DNA of 64,000 nucleotides from Siderastrea siderea (taxonomy: Eukaryota; Cnidaria; Anthozoa; Scleractinia; Rhizangiidae), in NCBI GenBank assembly GCA_964030785.1, contig OZ034967.1:47846033-47910032 (forward strand), in the 5' to 3' direction. The position numbers and the translations under genes are program-made. The notes below the pieces were generated by a model. That model was not told the origin of the DNA, did not search any database, and worked only from the letters and a program-made list of their open reading frames with translations. Positions 46,940 to 59,305 of the stretch are shown piece by piece; positions within the stretch are counted from its first letter, which is position 1; each line of letters starts with the position of its first letter.

Positions 46940-48096
46940 GTTAGGCGTTTGGAAGACCTTTACCTTTTAGAATTTGATCCAGGTGCCATCTACTTGGCTG
47001 ACCGTCAGAGAGAACTGCTGAAGTGGATGGAGAGTGTGGACTTGTGTGCTGACAGAGATTCCACAGAGTCTTCACGACCTCCCATGCCAAAACTACCAGA
47101 GCAGACATTCTTAAAGAAACAGAAACTTAACTTAAGAAAGGTATTGAAAATGCTACTTGTCCCAAAAGTGCAGGAGAGCAAGAATGCAGCAAAGTCTTGA
47201 AAGACCTAAAGGCAGTAAAAGATTGGGAAGGTAATATATTGCATGGCACAAAGCATTCTTCAACAGTGTGTACACTAGCATCCCAATTGTTGGTTGGCTC
47301 AGTAGACAACACACCCCTAGATATCCACGTAGCAAATGCTAGACAAATTATCAAAAAAGGTACTAATCAGTCTGGCATGTACTCTCTGATAGATAGCATT
47401 CGATCACTGGAACCTACAACATTCTCAGAGGACACACATAACTTGGCACAAGATGTAGATGAATATCTTCACCCTGTCTTGTCGTATTGGTACAGGCCAA
47501 CTGAAACACCACCTGATGGCAACTGTCTCTGGCATATGATCTCCCTTGGCCTCTGTGGAAGCACAGCGTTAATGCCCGTTCTTCGACTGGTGACAGCTTT
47601 TACACTTTTGGAAAATGAAGATTATTTCCAGCACTTGATACAGCAGAATGAGCATGCCAATCTTAGTTTTGAACAACAAGTGGCAGTTGCATTGCGTTTT
47701 GGTGCATGGGGTGGTGAAATGCACTTACATGCTCTCTCCATTGCACTCCATAGACCAATGTACATTTACACCTCATTTCTGGAACCAGATGGACTTAACG
47801 TGTATCTATCTGCCTCTGACAGTGAAGACCTTCAGGACCACTTTAGAAATAGAGTCAGGGGAACCACTCAGCACTTTGTGTACAAACCACCTGGTGCAGA
47901 TTCTGAGATATCTGGAAGAGATCCTTTGTGTGGGTTTTTTATGGGCTCACATTATACAGCCCTACTACCCCAGTCATCAGAGCCTGTTCGTTTTGTTCCA
48001 ACGAGTAACATAACTAGTCGGGGAAACAGGTATTTGCTCAATGTCTACTTCAGGCAGCCAGTACTGGATTTTTCTTCAATTGCCCATGAAGAGTGA
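46940..48096 (+). CDS. OTU-fold cysteine-protease-like protein
   Basis: The main frame (about 47140-48096) contains PPDGNCLWHMISLGLCGS. D-G-N-C is the OTU catalytic block, with Cys as likely nucleophile. GGEMHLHALSIALHRPMYIY follows, and GSHYTALLP supplies a candidate catalytic His. OTU proteins cleave ubiquitin chains, and vertnin-like and transposon-borne relatives share this fold. The upstream part (VRRLEDLYLLEFDPGA..., 46940-47140) is in another frame; the shift lies near 47135, where the downstream frame reads KGIENATCPKSAGEQEC. Either one base is missing or an intron was overlooked. The stop is at 48096. Orientation is divergent to the RecQ-like gene, 205 bp away, which suggests joint expression. 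No transit signal or membrane segment was seen. Confidence 0.65.
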
Positions 48097-49195
48097 ATGA
48101 AAGCATCTGTATGTATTTTTTGTCACGCACCCTGCTACATACCTTTATTCTTAAGACATACATGTAGCATAAAACTAAAATATCATTGTTTGTTGGTTCA
48201 AGGGATAACAATGACTCAAAATAATGTGTAAAGTTGAGAGGCAAATTGTTGCAAGCCAGATGGTACATGCATAATTACGGCCGGGTGATGAAAAAGATGG
48301 CTGGAAGTTGAATGGCAGATGCCAGCTCTAGTTCTGTCAGAGCAGATGGCAGCCGTCAGTAGATTGTTAGCAGATGCCACCTACACAGTTGATGGTCATC
48401 AAATGGCAGCTAGCAATAATGGATCTGGAATGCTGGGTAACTGGAGCTGTAAAATTCAGAAACTACATAGTAACTGTATTTACAGTGTACCTATGTTTTA
48501 AGTTACCAGACAGCATGAGCCACCATAAAAAAATATATTATGTTATAAGTTCAAAACAGGTTTTTACTGTCAATTCATGACCGGATAAAAACTATAGCCA
48601 CGCAATCAAATTGCATTGTCATTAATTAAACATTTGTGAGCTCAAGAATCCAATGTCGGTGAATGCACTTATACTTTTTATATAAGGAAGTGTGTTTCTC
48701 AATGGAAAATAAACGAGGTAATACCAGCACAAATTTTCAATGTCATTGCATTTCGTATAACCAAAAACACATTTTGATGTTCAGAAAAGCAAAATGCTAA
48801 CCAGATGGATCCTGCTTGCAATGTGCTTTATCTGAGTAGTTTATATTTTCTTTACACTCAAAACAGAAGAAGGATTCCTGGAAGAGTGAAAGACAGTGTA
48901 ATTAATTGTTACAAATAAAAATTATGTTGATTTGACATGTCAACTAAATGTTGTACAAATATCTTTGTTTGTTCAACCTATTATGGCTCACAAAGCATAG
49001 AAAAAAATTGGAAATAATTTGCAAGGTAAGGTTGTTAAAATTTTCTACTAATAATTAAAATCACTTGTGTTGTATCATGTCTATCAGCAACATGCATTGT
49101 TGTTTTTAGGGAGAAGTACAAATTTCAGAGAAACGCAGTAAATTTTTACAAAACAGATAACCATAAAAAAATTAACCAATGTTGAAATGTTACAG
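48097..49195. other. Intergenic stretch, no gene seen
   Basis: AT-rich sequence after the OTU stop. It includes a run of the word ggcag-atgcca near 48312-48412, which may be a small degenerate repeat. No exon was recognised. Confidence 0.4.
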
Positions 49196-49470
49196 TTATA
49201 GACTGCACATTGGAGGAGGTTGGCAACCAATACATGACTCTACGTATGTTCAAAGAAAACCAGACAAGAAAAAAGGTACAGTTATCAAGTCATACAATCA
49301 TGTAGTCTGACTTCACTCCCATCATTTCCATAGTTTGCTCTACTAGGGTTAACTTACTAATAAATGTTTTTTGGCCTTTTTGTCATATACAGATGACAAC
49401 TATGAAAGACAATCAATCAGTGATCCACCAAGAATTTGTGGACACCTTACAGCTGTACATTACACGTTAG
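49196..49470 (+). CDS. Two possible small exons, unrecognised
   Basis: 49196-49275 (IDCTLEEVGNQYMTLRMFKE, donor AAAAAAG|gtacag) and 49393-49470 (MTTMKDNQSVIHQEFVDTLQ, stop at 49468-49470) have matching phase 0 and plausible acceptors. The product would be the tail of a protein whose earlier exons were not found. No family assigned. Confidence 0.3.
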
Positions 49471-52400
49471 TGACAAAGCATTCTAATCTTAAATAACTCC
49501 AATAGCATGGATGCATGTTAATGTTAGAACACATTCCAACTTAACAGCCAAATGTTTATTGGAGCGAGGAGAAAAAAAACGAGAAGAGACTGGGGTTCGC
49601 TCCAGTTTTTCGCCCGGCTATTTCGCACGCCTTCTCGACTATCCAGAAAGGGACTGCTAGCAGTCTAGTCATAAATCCCAATGGGCAGGTGATTTGTGGG
49701 GTTTAAAAAAATTGATTTGCATTTTTATTACACTAACTACAATTCATATATCCAAACAGGGTGCTCTAATATGTCAGACCTGGGGGTGGCTACTGTATTT
49801 AAAGTATGGAGCAGACAGCAGTCCTTACTCTGGCAAAATGTTTGGAATTGAACCGTGTGATGATAACACCACCAAGTGCCTGGAAAATAGCAACCACGGG
49901 CCACCACCAAAAGTTGGCATAATGTTAAATGATTTTTATATTTCCCAACTAGAGTTTTTCGAGTTAGCGAAAACAGAACAACTTTTTCCATGTTGGTAAT
50001 CGACTATGAACAGAATGTATTGTTACGTCTCAATTACCATGCCGTAATACAATCCTATGGGTGATGCTAAACAAGAATAATTTGCACCAGTTGAACAAGT
50101 GAAAAAATGGTGGTGGTAAAACATGGTGAAGCTATTAAAAAATTAATTTGCCAAGACCAGAAGGGGTATTAGAATGGAAAATGTCAACTATAAATTTTGG
50201 ATAAGGCAATCAGGTGTTTCCATGCCTTTTAGCAACACAGAATTTATTTTTCATGAGTTTTTGTGTATAAGAATACCTCATTTTTCTTTTTTCATACTGT
50301 TAAAAAACAAGAAATTCTAGGGAATTTTCAGGCGGCGCAGAGTCTGTCAGCTTCCTTTCCCTGGGCTGTAATGTATAAATAGTTCTCTACCTTGAATCGA
50401 ACTTGATTCGGGCTCAAATGTGACTCATGCTATGGCGCTCAAAACATCAACAGTCTAATATGCATAACTTACCTAGAATGGTAAGTAAACTTTTTATTGT
50501 CAAAGCTTCCGAAGAGTCTCTTTCGCTAGCATCTCCAATAGATAACTAAAGCTATCTGCTTACGTCATAGCTACAAATGAAAAATTCACCTTCAAACTCT
50601 TCAACAAAGCTAATCTGACGAAAGAAATGTCGCGTATATGACAGATTTGCTTTAAGAACTTTCTCGCTTAATGGCCTCTCAATGAACTCTATCGACACAG
50701 TGAAATTAAATGATATTACCCAAGAATGTCAAATATTTCAGAAATTGATTGACTGATAAAATCAGTGACTTTACCTCGAGAAATAAATAGAGGCTACTTG
50801 CAATCTAAAACCTCTAAACCTGTGTTCATAAAGATTGGTGTTTACTGTTCACAACTATTTAACCAGTACACTCAACAATATCTTCCTTCCTATCCTTCCT
50901 TCCTTTCTATGCTATGAATGTGCTACCCATTTCATTAGACGGGTGCGACGTTTGAGACGTCGCGCCACCTAATTATTATAGCGGGCAAATATGGCTGACC
51001 CGGACCTAACCGCGGGCAAAGCAAAACGCATCTGCAAAACTTATGCCAGCATAATTTAAAGCATATTTGGTGTTTGTTTGTTTTGAATCTTGATGGTCTA
51101 TTGTTAGAGAACAAAATATAACAGTTATTTAAAAACTATAAGCGAAGCAGTTGTCGCTTTAAACCTATTATATCCAAACAGCTTCCAAAAACAATTCTGT
51201 GCATTTCTAAAAGCACTCAAATTTCAAACAAATCATTTGCAGCCGCAAAACTTATGCCATAGAGTTAAGCATGTTTGGTGTTTGTTTGTCTTCAATCTCA
51301 ATGGTCTCAAGTTAGAGAACGAAAATATAAGCGAGGCAGTTTTGAGTTTAAAGCTATTTTATCCGGTAAGTAATGAGTGTTCCTCAAAGCGCTCAAATTT
51401 TTTTCTCGGCTGCTATAAAAGCCTACACAACATTTCTTCGATACGTTTATTACAAGTGCTTCAAAGCTCCCAAATCCTTTCTTTCAGATAATCCCAGTAA
51501 AATGCCTGTGAAATGCCAGTATAAATTTTTGACCAGACTAGTGGTGGCAGTTCATGTTATTTGTTAACATCCGAACGTGATGAAGATAACCCATTTAAAT
51601 TTTGTTGTTGTAATTGAGCGCCGTTTCAAGTTCATTCAAGCAAACAGCCAATAATCCAAGGAGGTTTGAGAAGCCTTGACAGTTAATGACAGGATATGGA
51701 AACATTGCAAACACCAAGCAAGACGGCTCGTGAGTAAAGTATGCTCAGCCTCTAGAATGACCTTTCGAGCTTTGTTTTACAGAACATATCCCCAAAATAT
51801 TGGAGGACAATTCAGAACACTTTCGGGCAAATTTTTGAGAGACACTTTTTAAAAGCGAATGAGCCAAAAAAAGCCCCGAAAAATATTTCAGACCGAAAAG
51901 TTTCAGGACTATTTTTGAGAAATGAACACTAGTTTATTCCTTGGCGGCTCCGCTTTTAGGCTTGGCTAAATCTATATATTACTCTGGCACTGTCCCAGAC
52001 ATTTTTTTTCATAATTATTAAAATTTGAAAAGTTTTTGTCTTTGTGCATCACCTCAATTTGGACTTGAAAACTGAACAATGATAGCAAACAAACTGAAAC
52101 CGAATTTTGATTTGGACATTCAGCATTTGTCAAATCATGGTATGTGAATCAACAGTTAACTGTAATAAATTGGTAGATATGATCAATTGTTTACTGACTG
52201 AGTAGCGTCGGGCAGACAGGAAAATATTTGGCTCCCGGTCATTGGTCCATATGCAATGACCTTGAGTCAAACATTTTCCCGTCCAGCCCTCTAGCTCAGT
52301 CAATAGGTACATAATCTTTCCCAAGGAGGCCACACTCCTGAATTACATGTCACAAACACACACATGGAGAGCCAATGATAAGGAGCACATTTCCTCCCTG

Positions 52401-52829
52401 TATCATAGCAATTTTGATCTCAAACTGAACTACGATACTTAGATATAAAACGATGTGTAAGCAGAATTATAAATTTTCCATTGAAAATGCAACTCAGCTT
52501 CTGAATAAATAAATTGTGTTAAAGTGGTAATACAATAAAATGTCATTGACTGCAGAGTTTGTTTGTACTGCATGAAAAATGTTTGCATTTGAAACACTAA
52601 TGGTGTATCAGTTCCCCTTTGGTATATGCCTGCTCATGGCAGCTATAAGCTAATGCCATTAACTTCAGCCAAACATTTCCCCTTTTTTCCTCCTACTAAC
52701 TCATTTAAGTACATACTATAAGAGGATATAAGTTCACACATAGCATCATACAAATGATTTTGTTTCTTTAAAAACTTTTAATAACAAATATCCACAGGTG
52801 TTTTAACCCTTGGTGAAGCTTGAAGTCAA
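49471..52829. other. Long stretch without a recognised gene
   Basis: It contains a degenerate tandem duplication (listed separately at 51034-51366) and assorted short frames without domain signal. No RNA gene was recognised. Confidence 0.4.
51034..51366. repeat. Diverged tandem duplication, period about 210 bp
   Basis: gcaaaacttatgccagcata...tttggtgtttgtttg, tggtct.ttagagaac, ataagcg(a)agcagtt and ttaaacctattatatcc at 51034-51177 reappear in the same order at 51245-51366. Copies differ by many substitutions. No long frame is shared, so it is probably non-coding. Confidence 0.6.
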
Positions 52830-55800
52830 TTAAAGGGTCAAAAAAAAAAACTGGACAAGGTGGTGGTGCCCATGACCACCACCTCGTGGTCCACCTGGTG
52901 GTGGACCTCGCCATCCACGTCCAAAAGAAGCTCGCCATCCACGTCCACCCCTTCTTTTCATGTCTCGGGGGGAGGGGCAGTTGTTTCGAAGGTGGCCCCT
53001 CCCACCACAGTTGTGACATTTCTCTGCAAGAGAAAAGAACACAACAAAATTAACAGCATAAACATGCAATATATGTCGACATTTCTTACAAGTAATAATA
53101 CAGGAGGAAATTACTCGATACTGATTGTTTAGGAGCAGTGCAGTTCAAGTGTTACACCAGTGCAAAAAGTTAGTGTAACACAAGTGCAAATGACAATGAA
53201 GATCTCTGAGGTTTGTTCAAAGATACACAGAGAGCCCAAATGGCTTCCAAAGGACATCTCAGATCTTCTGAAAATTATTGACCTAAAGACTTGAAACACG
53301 AAACTCCCCCGCGAGGAGAGTTAATAGTTAATGGTATTAGTAACTTGAGTAAATAATATCGGAAACTTGAGACGTAATATAGGCACGTTATATTTACGTT
53401 GCGACAGACCAGTCATTTGAAACTCACAACGTAAACCACCTTTTCTCTGATTCAAATCGCTTCCAAACCGGCCAAAAAAAGGCACCAGAACACAGGTAAA
53501 TGGCAACATTTTTTATCTAATGATTATGTATAACTAATACAGCATCTGGGTCCCCTGGGGTAAAGCCACATTTTGGAGGGTCACAGTGGCTTTATTGACT
53601 TTTTACAATAGCTAAAAAAGCGACCTAAAAAGCACCATAGCAACTGCTTCATCCACACTTGAGCTGTGCTGATGTTAATCATTTTTGACAACCATAATCA
53701 AAAACAACTTACTGTTTCTATGTACCCTTGGATCTGCAATTTTACAACATTAAAAATTAGCGACTTCAAATATCATGCCTAGTAAATTATCACAAAGAAC
53801 ATGAATGAAATTTATATGGCCATAATTAAATTAATTAAGAATATGGCAGTTAATTAGGGAATTTAACATCATTTATTATTCATAAAGTAACTGCAAGGTC
53901 ATTCATTAGACTTCTGTTGGGAGAACTGACAATACTTGGAATTTTTTTCCAAAACATTTAAATTACAACTTTAAACATTCAATTAAGAATTTTTAGCAAC
54001 AAAGGGTGAATGTAGTGATAAAAATTTCAAAATGTTTTCAAAATGATACCTCAGATGCACACTTATCAACTATAATAATACTACTGTCAGCTGTTAAATT
54101 TTAATAACTTAATACTGCATATTTTACTGTATACAAATTAATATATCACCACATCTGTCCTACTTACCAATTCCTCTTCTGCTCAAATGTGCATGAGCTG
54201 CTGAAATCAAGAGTGATCATAATTAAACAATGCTGGGTGCAAAATATGACATCAGTTGATGTATTTTTTACCCCCGACTTATCTAGGAAGATCAAAGGGC
54301 CTCTGCTCGCAGGGTATGTATTTTTAAACTATCCATACCAAACTAGTGAAAGTCATGAACACTGTCAGCTGTGTCAATAATTTCATAATGCATATTACTG
54401 TATACAAATTAATAATAAATAATTATATCAGCACATTTGACCTACTTACCAATTTCTTCTCCTTCGTGAATTGCACGAGCTGCTGAAATCAAGAGTGTTC
54501 GTAATTAAACTATGCAAGGTAGAAGAAAAATATTGTTTTAAAATTAATGATAACAGAAAGTACAGTTGAACCCTATATTAAACAGTCACCCTGGCAGAAA
54601 TAGGAGATGGCTGCTTAAAAGGGGATCATCAGAAATCGATATGATGGATGCTTTAGTATAAACATCAAGTTTATTCAAATACAAACGTGCTTGGAGGCTT
54701 GTTACTACTTTTGAACTGATATTAAAGCTACTTGCCGTGAAAATACTGTCCTTGAAAAATCACAAATCCAATTTCAAGAAATTCTGTGACAAGGTCTCAA
54801 CAAGAACGATAATATTATAAGTATACCACACATAGTTAGTTGATATTGACATAAATAGGCACCAAGCATAAAAGCGACAATATCTGTAACTTCACCAAAG
54901 GATGTTGTTTAAAAAGATCTGCACAAACATCTGTTGCTAATTGGACCATGAAGGTTCAATGCATTAATTAGATCATTTGATTTGGCAAGGGATTACCGTA
55001 AGGTTAATTGCCAGAAAAATGTAGTGTAGTCATCAACACAATAATAAACGACTGTTTGAAAGTGATTCTATCAGTTGTCACGACTCTATCTCGGACTATC
55101 TTCTGTCATCACCTTTTCCAAAACAAAGCAGAATGTATGTTAATTAGTTTTTGGATGGCTGATTTATAGGGGTATGAAGACAATAGAAGAGCAGGAGCAT
55201 CAAAAGGTGGCCACAGCCACTAAATAGAGGTGGCCGCTTAATAGCTAGGTGGCCACCTGGAGGTTCAACTGTATAACTCACCATCAGCCATTTCATGATC
55301 TCCATCACGATCACCAGCCTCAATGCCACGCTCTAAAATGAAACAAGATAATGAAAATTATGACATATTGGGTCATAATTAAGTTTTACACTACAATTGG
55401 TAATTTCTGTCCAGTTTGTATAATTTCCGGTTTTTGTGGCTCAAAGAATGTCCACCTATCATCTTGTATTGATAACAGTAAAAATGGATTTTATTGCCAT
55501 TTTTTTGAAAGATTGAAATGTACAGGAAATAATAAATACATCCAGGCATAGTCAATGGCTAAACCGATACAGTCAATTCTCTCAAGGCGCACACCTGTAT
55601 ACGATGGTCAACTGTATAAACTGGACAGGGTTCTTAAACAGGGTGTCATTACATGTCCTTATGTATTCGTCAATTTACACAACTCTCACAAAAGCTGAAG
55701 TTTTACCAGTTTGCCTATGTACAGCATATTGAAGTAAGAAACAGTCCATTCTAGCTGTAAGGAGGGCGTGATATTGGGTTAAATGTCCTAGATAGGGTAC

Positions 55801-56517
55801 AAAGGATCTGAGTTCTGTCTTAAACAGGGTACCCGAGTGTCTGCTGAGTGCCCCCACCCCCCCCTGGGGGGGTTATAAATCGCCCATAATCAAAGACTTC
55901 CATGGATTGACTTAATTTCTGGAAGACATACAACATGAATTTGAACAATTTACTTACCAGCAGCCACACCACCGTCTGAAATATCAAAAATAATATTACA
56001 ATTAAAATTATGATTGCAAGTTAGTTATATACATGCAATTACAGTTGTTAATTCCTTTCCTAAAAGATTATATGTATACAGTATGATTTCAACATTACTT
56101 ACCACCACCAGGGGCACGGGCGGCCCGTGGCCCATGAGGCTCACCACCCTCTATAAATAACAGTAGAATAATTTAAGAATCATATGGAATAACAGAAAGC
56201 CCACACTACAATAATTCACAATTTTAATCCACTTTCTCAGTTTCCGTTTTTCACGGCTCGTAACTTGACCACCTTATCTTTATGCATCAGTCATTTGAAA
56301 CCCCGGCTGCCAACTCCTAGGACATGCTGGCATTTATTATTATTTTATTATTATCTTGTTTTGGAATGACTGAAATGTGCAGGAAAAAAAGGATCCGAAA
56401 AAATTATGATTGCAAGTTACATGCACTACAATTGGTAATTTCTTTCCAAAAAGATTAAATGTACACAATATCATCTCATCACTACTTACCATCTCCTCCG
56501 CCCACATACCTACAATA
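52830..56517 (-). CDS. Microexon gene with C-terminal CCHC zinc knuckle and Gly/Arg-rich tail
   Basis: Eight minus-strand exons join in one frame: 56490-56517, 56103-56150, 55958-55975, 55282-55332, 54450-54482, 54168-54200, 53713-53733 and 52830-53023. The six internal exons measure 48, 18, 51, 33, 33 and 21 bases, all multiples of three, and every junction falls after the first base of a codon (phase 1). Donors are strong (G|gtaag or G|gtgag, one A|gtaag). The joined peptide runs EGGEPHGPRAARAPGG, DGGVAA, ERGIEAGDRDGDHEMAD, AARAIHEGEEI, AAHAHLSRRGI, DPRVHRN and then KKCHNCGGRGHLRNNC. That last block is a CCHC knuckle (C-x2-C-x4-H-x4-C). An RGG/GPPPGG tail ends in HHHLVQFFFLTL. This suggests a nucleic-acid-binding, alternatively spliced protein. 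The two 33-bp exons are related copies. The 5' end of the gene is not resolved. Confidence 0.68.
54561..55273. mobile_element. 709-bp Tc1/mariner- or pogo-like MITE
   Basis: CAGTTGAACC at 54563 and GGTTCAACTG ending at 55271 are exact inverted tips, each flanked by TA (54561-54562 and 55272-55273). Inner arms share GTCACC/GGCCACCT and a gcttaa block with mismatches. The interior has no transposase frame. It lies in an intron of the microexon gene, immediately before exon 55282-55332. Confidence 0.65.
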
Positions 56518-57234
56518 CTGTTGAACAATTGTTTTGCTAAATAAACGTAAGCTTTTTAAAGAAACCTCTTTTTCAAAAGCGACGATGGTCATGCGATTTC
56601 CCAGCAAGAAAAACGTGGTTGCCTACAAGCACTGTAATTCATTCTTTTTTTTTTTACATTTTGAAAGTTAATGCTCAAGAATGGAGACTTATATAAAACA
56701 ATGCAAGGATGTCTGTATCTAGTTAAAATGTCTAGGTTTCTCTGCAAATGGCGACAGCCACTTGATGTTGGTGAACCACAGCATTAGTCTTTATACAAAA
56801 TAAGGGAAAGAAAAATTAAGTTTTCCACTTGTTACAAGATTTAATGTAATGTACAGTCTGTGGTTGAAGTTTCCACTGCAATACTGCAATACTTTATTTT
56901 ATTTAAGGGTTAGACAATGAACACAAGTGTTCTATGGGATATAGTGCCCCGAGCAAAGAGGCCTCATGGCATTCTATCTTGTGAGGGATGTTATATCCCA
57001 TAGGACACGAGCGTTCATTGTCTAACCATCTTAGGACATGAGCACACCTACGAAGAATTTCGTTTTTGCATGCAGATTGTATTTTTGCACTTTAATTTTT
57101 TAGTTTTCACTTTGAAATCAGGTTGCTATTTTGTTTACGGTATTTGTCCTATTGTACACGTGGCTGTGAGTTGCAATGTTAATTTTTTTATTCATACAGC
57201 GTGCCGTTTTTCCTAATTGGTGTGTAACTGAGCC

Positions 57235-58338
57235 ATGAGCCAGTACACAGAAATTGAGGAACTAGAGGCGGTAATTGCTACGCAAGATTTAATAGCCTTC
57301 GAGAATGCTGCTAATATTTCCGAGTACTTGGAAGATGAACCAGCCGACGAACGTTCCCAGTTCAAAAAGCCAGTGACAACAAATGATATTGAGCAGAGAG
57401 AATACGACCGAATACCAAAGAAAACCTGGCAAAGTACAGCATGGTCAGTAAACGTGTATTGCACCTGGGCCAGACACCGTAACAATCAAATAGACACACT
57501 TCAAGATGACTATTAATCTGTCCCAGTTGATTTTCAAACCTCCACCGTCGAAGAGATAAACTACTGGTTGACACGATTTATATTGGAAGTTATGAGAAGT
57601 GATGGCAACCCGTACCCAGCGAACACATTGTACAACATTTCAGTCAGACTGCTGAGACATTTCTGGGATGATCTAAATAGGTACGATTTGAACATCCTTT
57701 CTAAGGACGATGCTGATTTTCAGTCTTTCTGGAAGGCATTGGATTCAGATCCTTTAACGGTGGATGACGAGGAACAGTTATGGTGCACAGGAACAATTGG
57801 CTTTCACTCAGCCAAAGCTCTAAGCTATGCTCTGTTCTTTAACAACTGTTAAGTATTTGGATTTCAAGCTCTGAACGAAAATGTCAGCCTCATGGCTGAG
57901 CAATATGAGATGGGCGCTGACAAAGATGGTGAGTTTATTACATTCAATGGCAGAGTGTCGAAAAATGTCCAAGGTGGTCTTCAACAGCGAAAAGTTGAAC
58001 TGAAAACTATAAAGCAATACGCCCAGCCATTAAACCGTCTATGTGTGGTGAAATTGTTCAGAGAATACTTCAGTTGCATTCCAAGCACTGGCCGATTTTA
58101 CAGAAAGCCACTTCCAAGCACAGAACCAGGAGATGTCAGGTATGGCGTGCACCCTGTTGGAATAAATACTTTATCAAAGTATTTGCAGTCAATGTACAAA
58201 GAAGCCAAGATAAACATGGAAGGAAAACGTTTTACCAATCATTCTGGGAAAGTGACGTGTGCTACTCAACTGTATGAAAGCAGAACTTTTGACGAACAAT
58301 CGATTATGTCAAGAACCGGTCACACGAAGCTGATATGA
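57235..58338 (+). pseudogene. Crypton-type tyrosine recombinase with two nonsense codons
   Basis: One continuous frame of 368 codons starts MSQYTEIEELEA (ATG 57235). It is interrupted only by TAA at 57514 and TAA at 57850, with no frameshift. The N-terminal part has KTWQSTAWSVNVYCTWARHR and LTRFILEVMRSDGNPYPANT, the SAM-like core-binding fold region. The C-terminal part has GIGFHSAKALSYALFF-like sequence, then GRVSKNVQGGLQQRKVELKT, FYRKPLPSTEPGD and TNHSGKVTCATQLYE...RTGH. HSGK-V-T and TGH are signatures of the Crypton/DUF3504 recombinase group, where they sit near the active site. The expected Arg before the helix appears replaced (GFQALNEN), and the stop after RTGHTKLI removes the nucleophile Tyr region. 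The copy is therefore inactive. Crypton recombinases cut and rejoin DNA through a tyrosine intermediate. Confidence 0.72.
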
Positions 58339-59202
58339 CTGCACGTGTTATAACTGAAGCAGTATGAGACTCCGCCTAGACAGATTGTGTCACCAATGCA
58401 TATATTATAACTTATTGAATATTCGTCATCACCCCATATGATTGGTCGAAAATAAAAGTGTTTCTCTCCTGGGGCTTGTAACAGCCAGATTACAGCTAAA
58501 ATTTCATTGGTCAAGCAACCAAGGCAACAACATAAGAAAAGATTTCTCTCTCATTGTGCACCTTTTGTTATTTCTTCAGCTTTTTCTGTAGCTGCATAAC
58601 AAAAGGAGACAAAAGCGACTTACACAAGTATAGTGCACTAATTAGGAACTTTGCCTTTCATCGACTGTTAACATTTTCGCGAAGAAATGCCACGAACGTT
58701 GAAATCCTCTGAAACCGCGTAGCATTATCCATTTAAAGTTAAATGTATAAATAGATTTCCCTGTATGATGTTACTGAAAAAGAAACAAATAAGAACTCTC
58801 CTAGTTTTTAACATTGTTCTTTCTCTGTAATTGTTGCTTTAAGGGGTTTGAAGCAATTTGCGTGAGGGCTTTTTAAATCATAGATGACTCAATGTTTATC
58901 AGAACAAAATTGACTGAAGCCAAATCAATAGACACAATGCATTTACTCGGACCAGCGTCTTCTCTCGCTAAAGCTCTGTTTGTGAAAATTTGCAAAGCGA
59001 TTTTCTTCTTGCTAGGAGGTAATGCACTGCCATCTGCATGATAAGTCGCCATCTCCAGTTTGCACGAATAAACGATGCAAATGCAAAACTTGCTCCTAAT
59101 GGGCTTAATTGTCTTTGTCAGCCGTATTGGCGGTAAATTTGAAGCGGAATCCTCAAATGAAAATGTCACTTGTGCTCAGCAATTAAATTCGGCACAATTA
59201 TA
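58339..59202. other. Intergenic stretch, no gene seen
   Basis: No exon or repeat was recognised with confidence after the recombinase frame. Confidence 0.4.
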
Positions 59203-59305
59203 TGCCGGTGACGTTTAAATCAAATGCTGAAATTTTTTAATTTGAGTCGACTCAAACTAGTATTAGATTCGTCGCATGTAAAATGCGAAGTTTAAACCAG
59301 GCCTA
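59203..59305. repeat. About 100-bp MITE remnant around a 16-bp palindrome
   Basis: The centre TTTGAGTCGACTCAAA (59241-59256) is a perfect palindrome. Outer arms atgccggtgacgtttaaatc and gtttaaaccaggcct are related as imperfect inverted repeats. Its right tip resembles that of the MITE at 61608-61795. Confidence 0.45.

Noticed and set aside
52768..53132. Several overlapping frames around the Gly-rich exon
   Set aside because: Only the minus-strand frame with the CCHC knuckle joins upstream exons in phase; the others follow from the GGTGG-type repeat.
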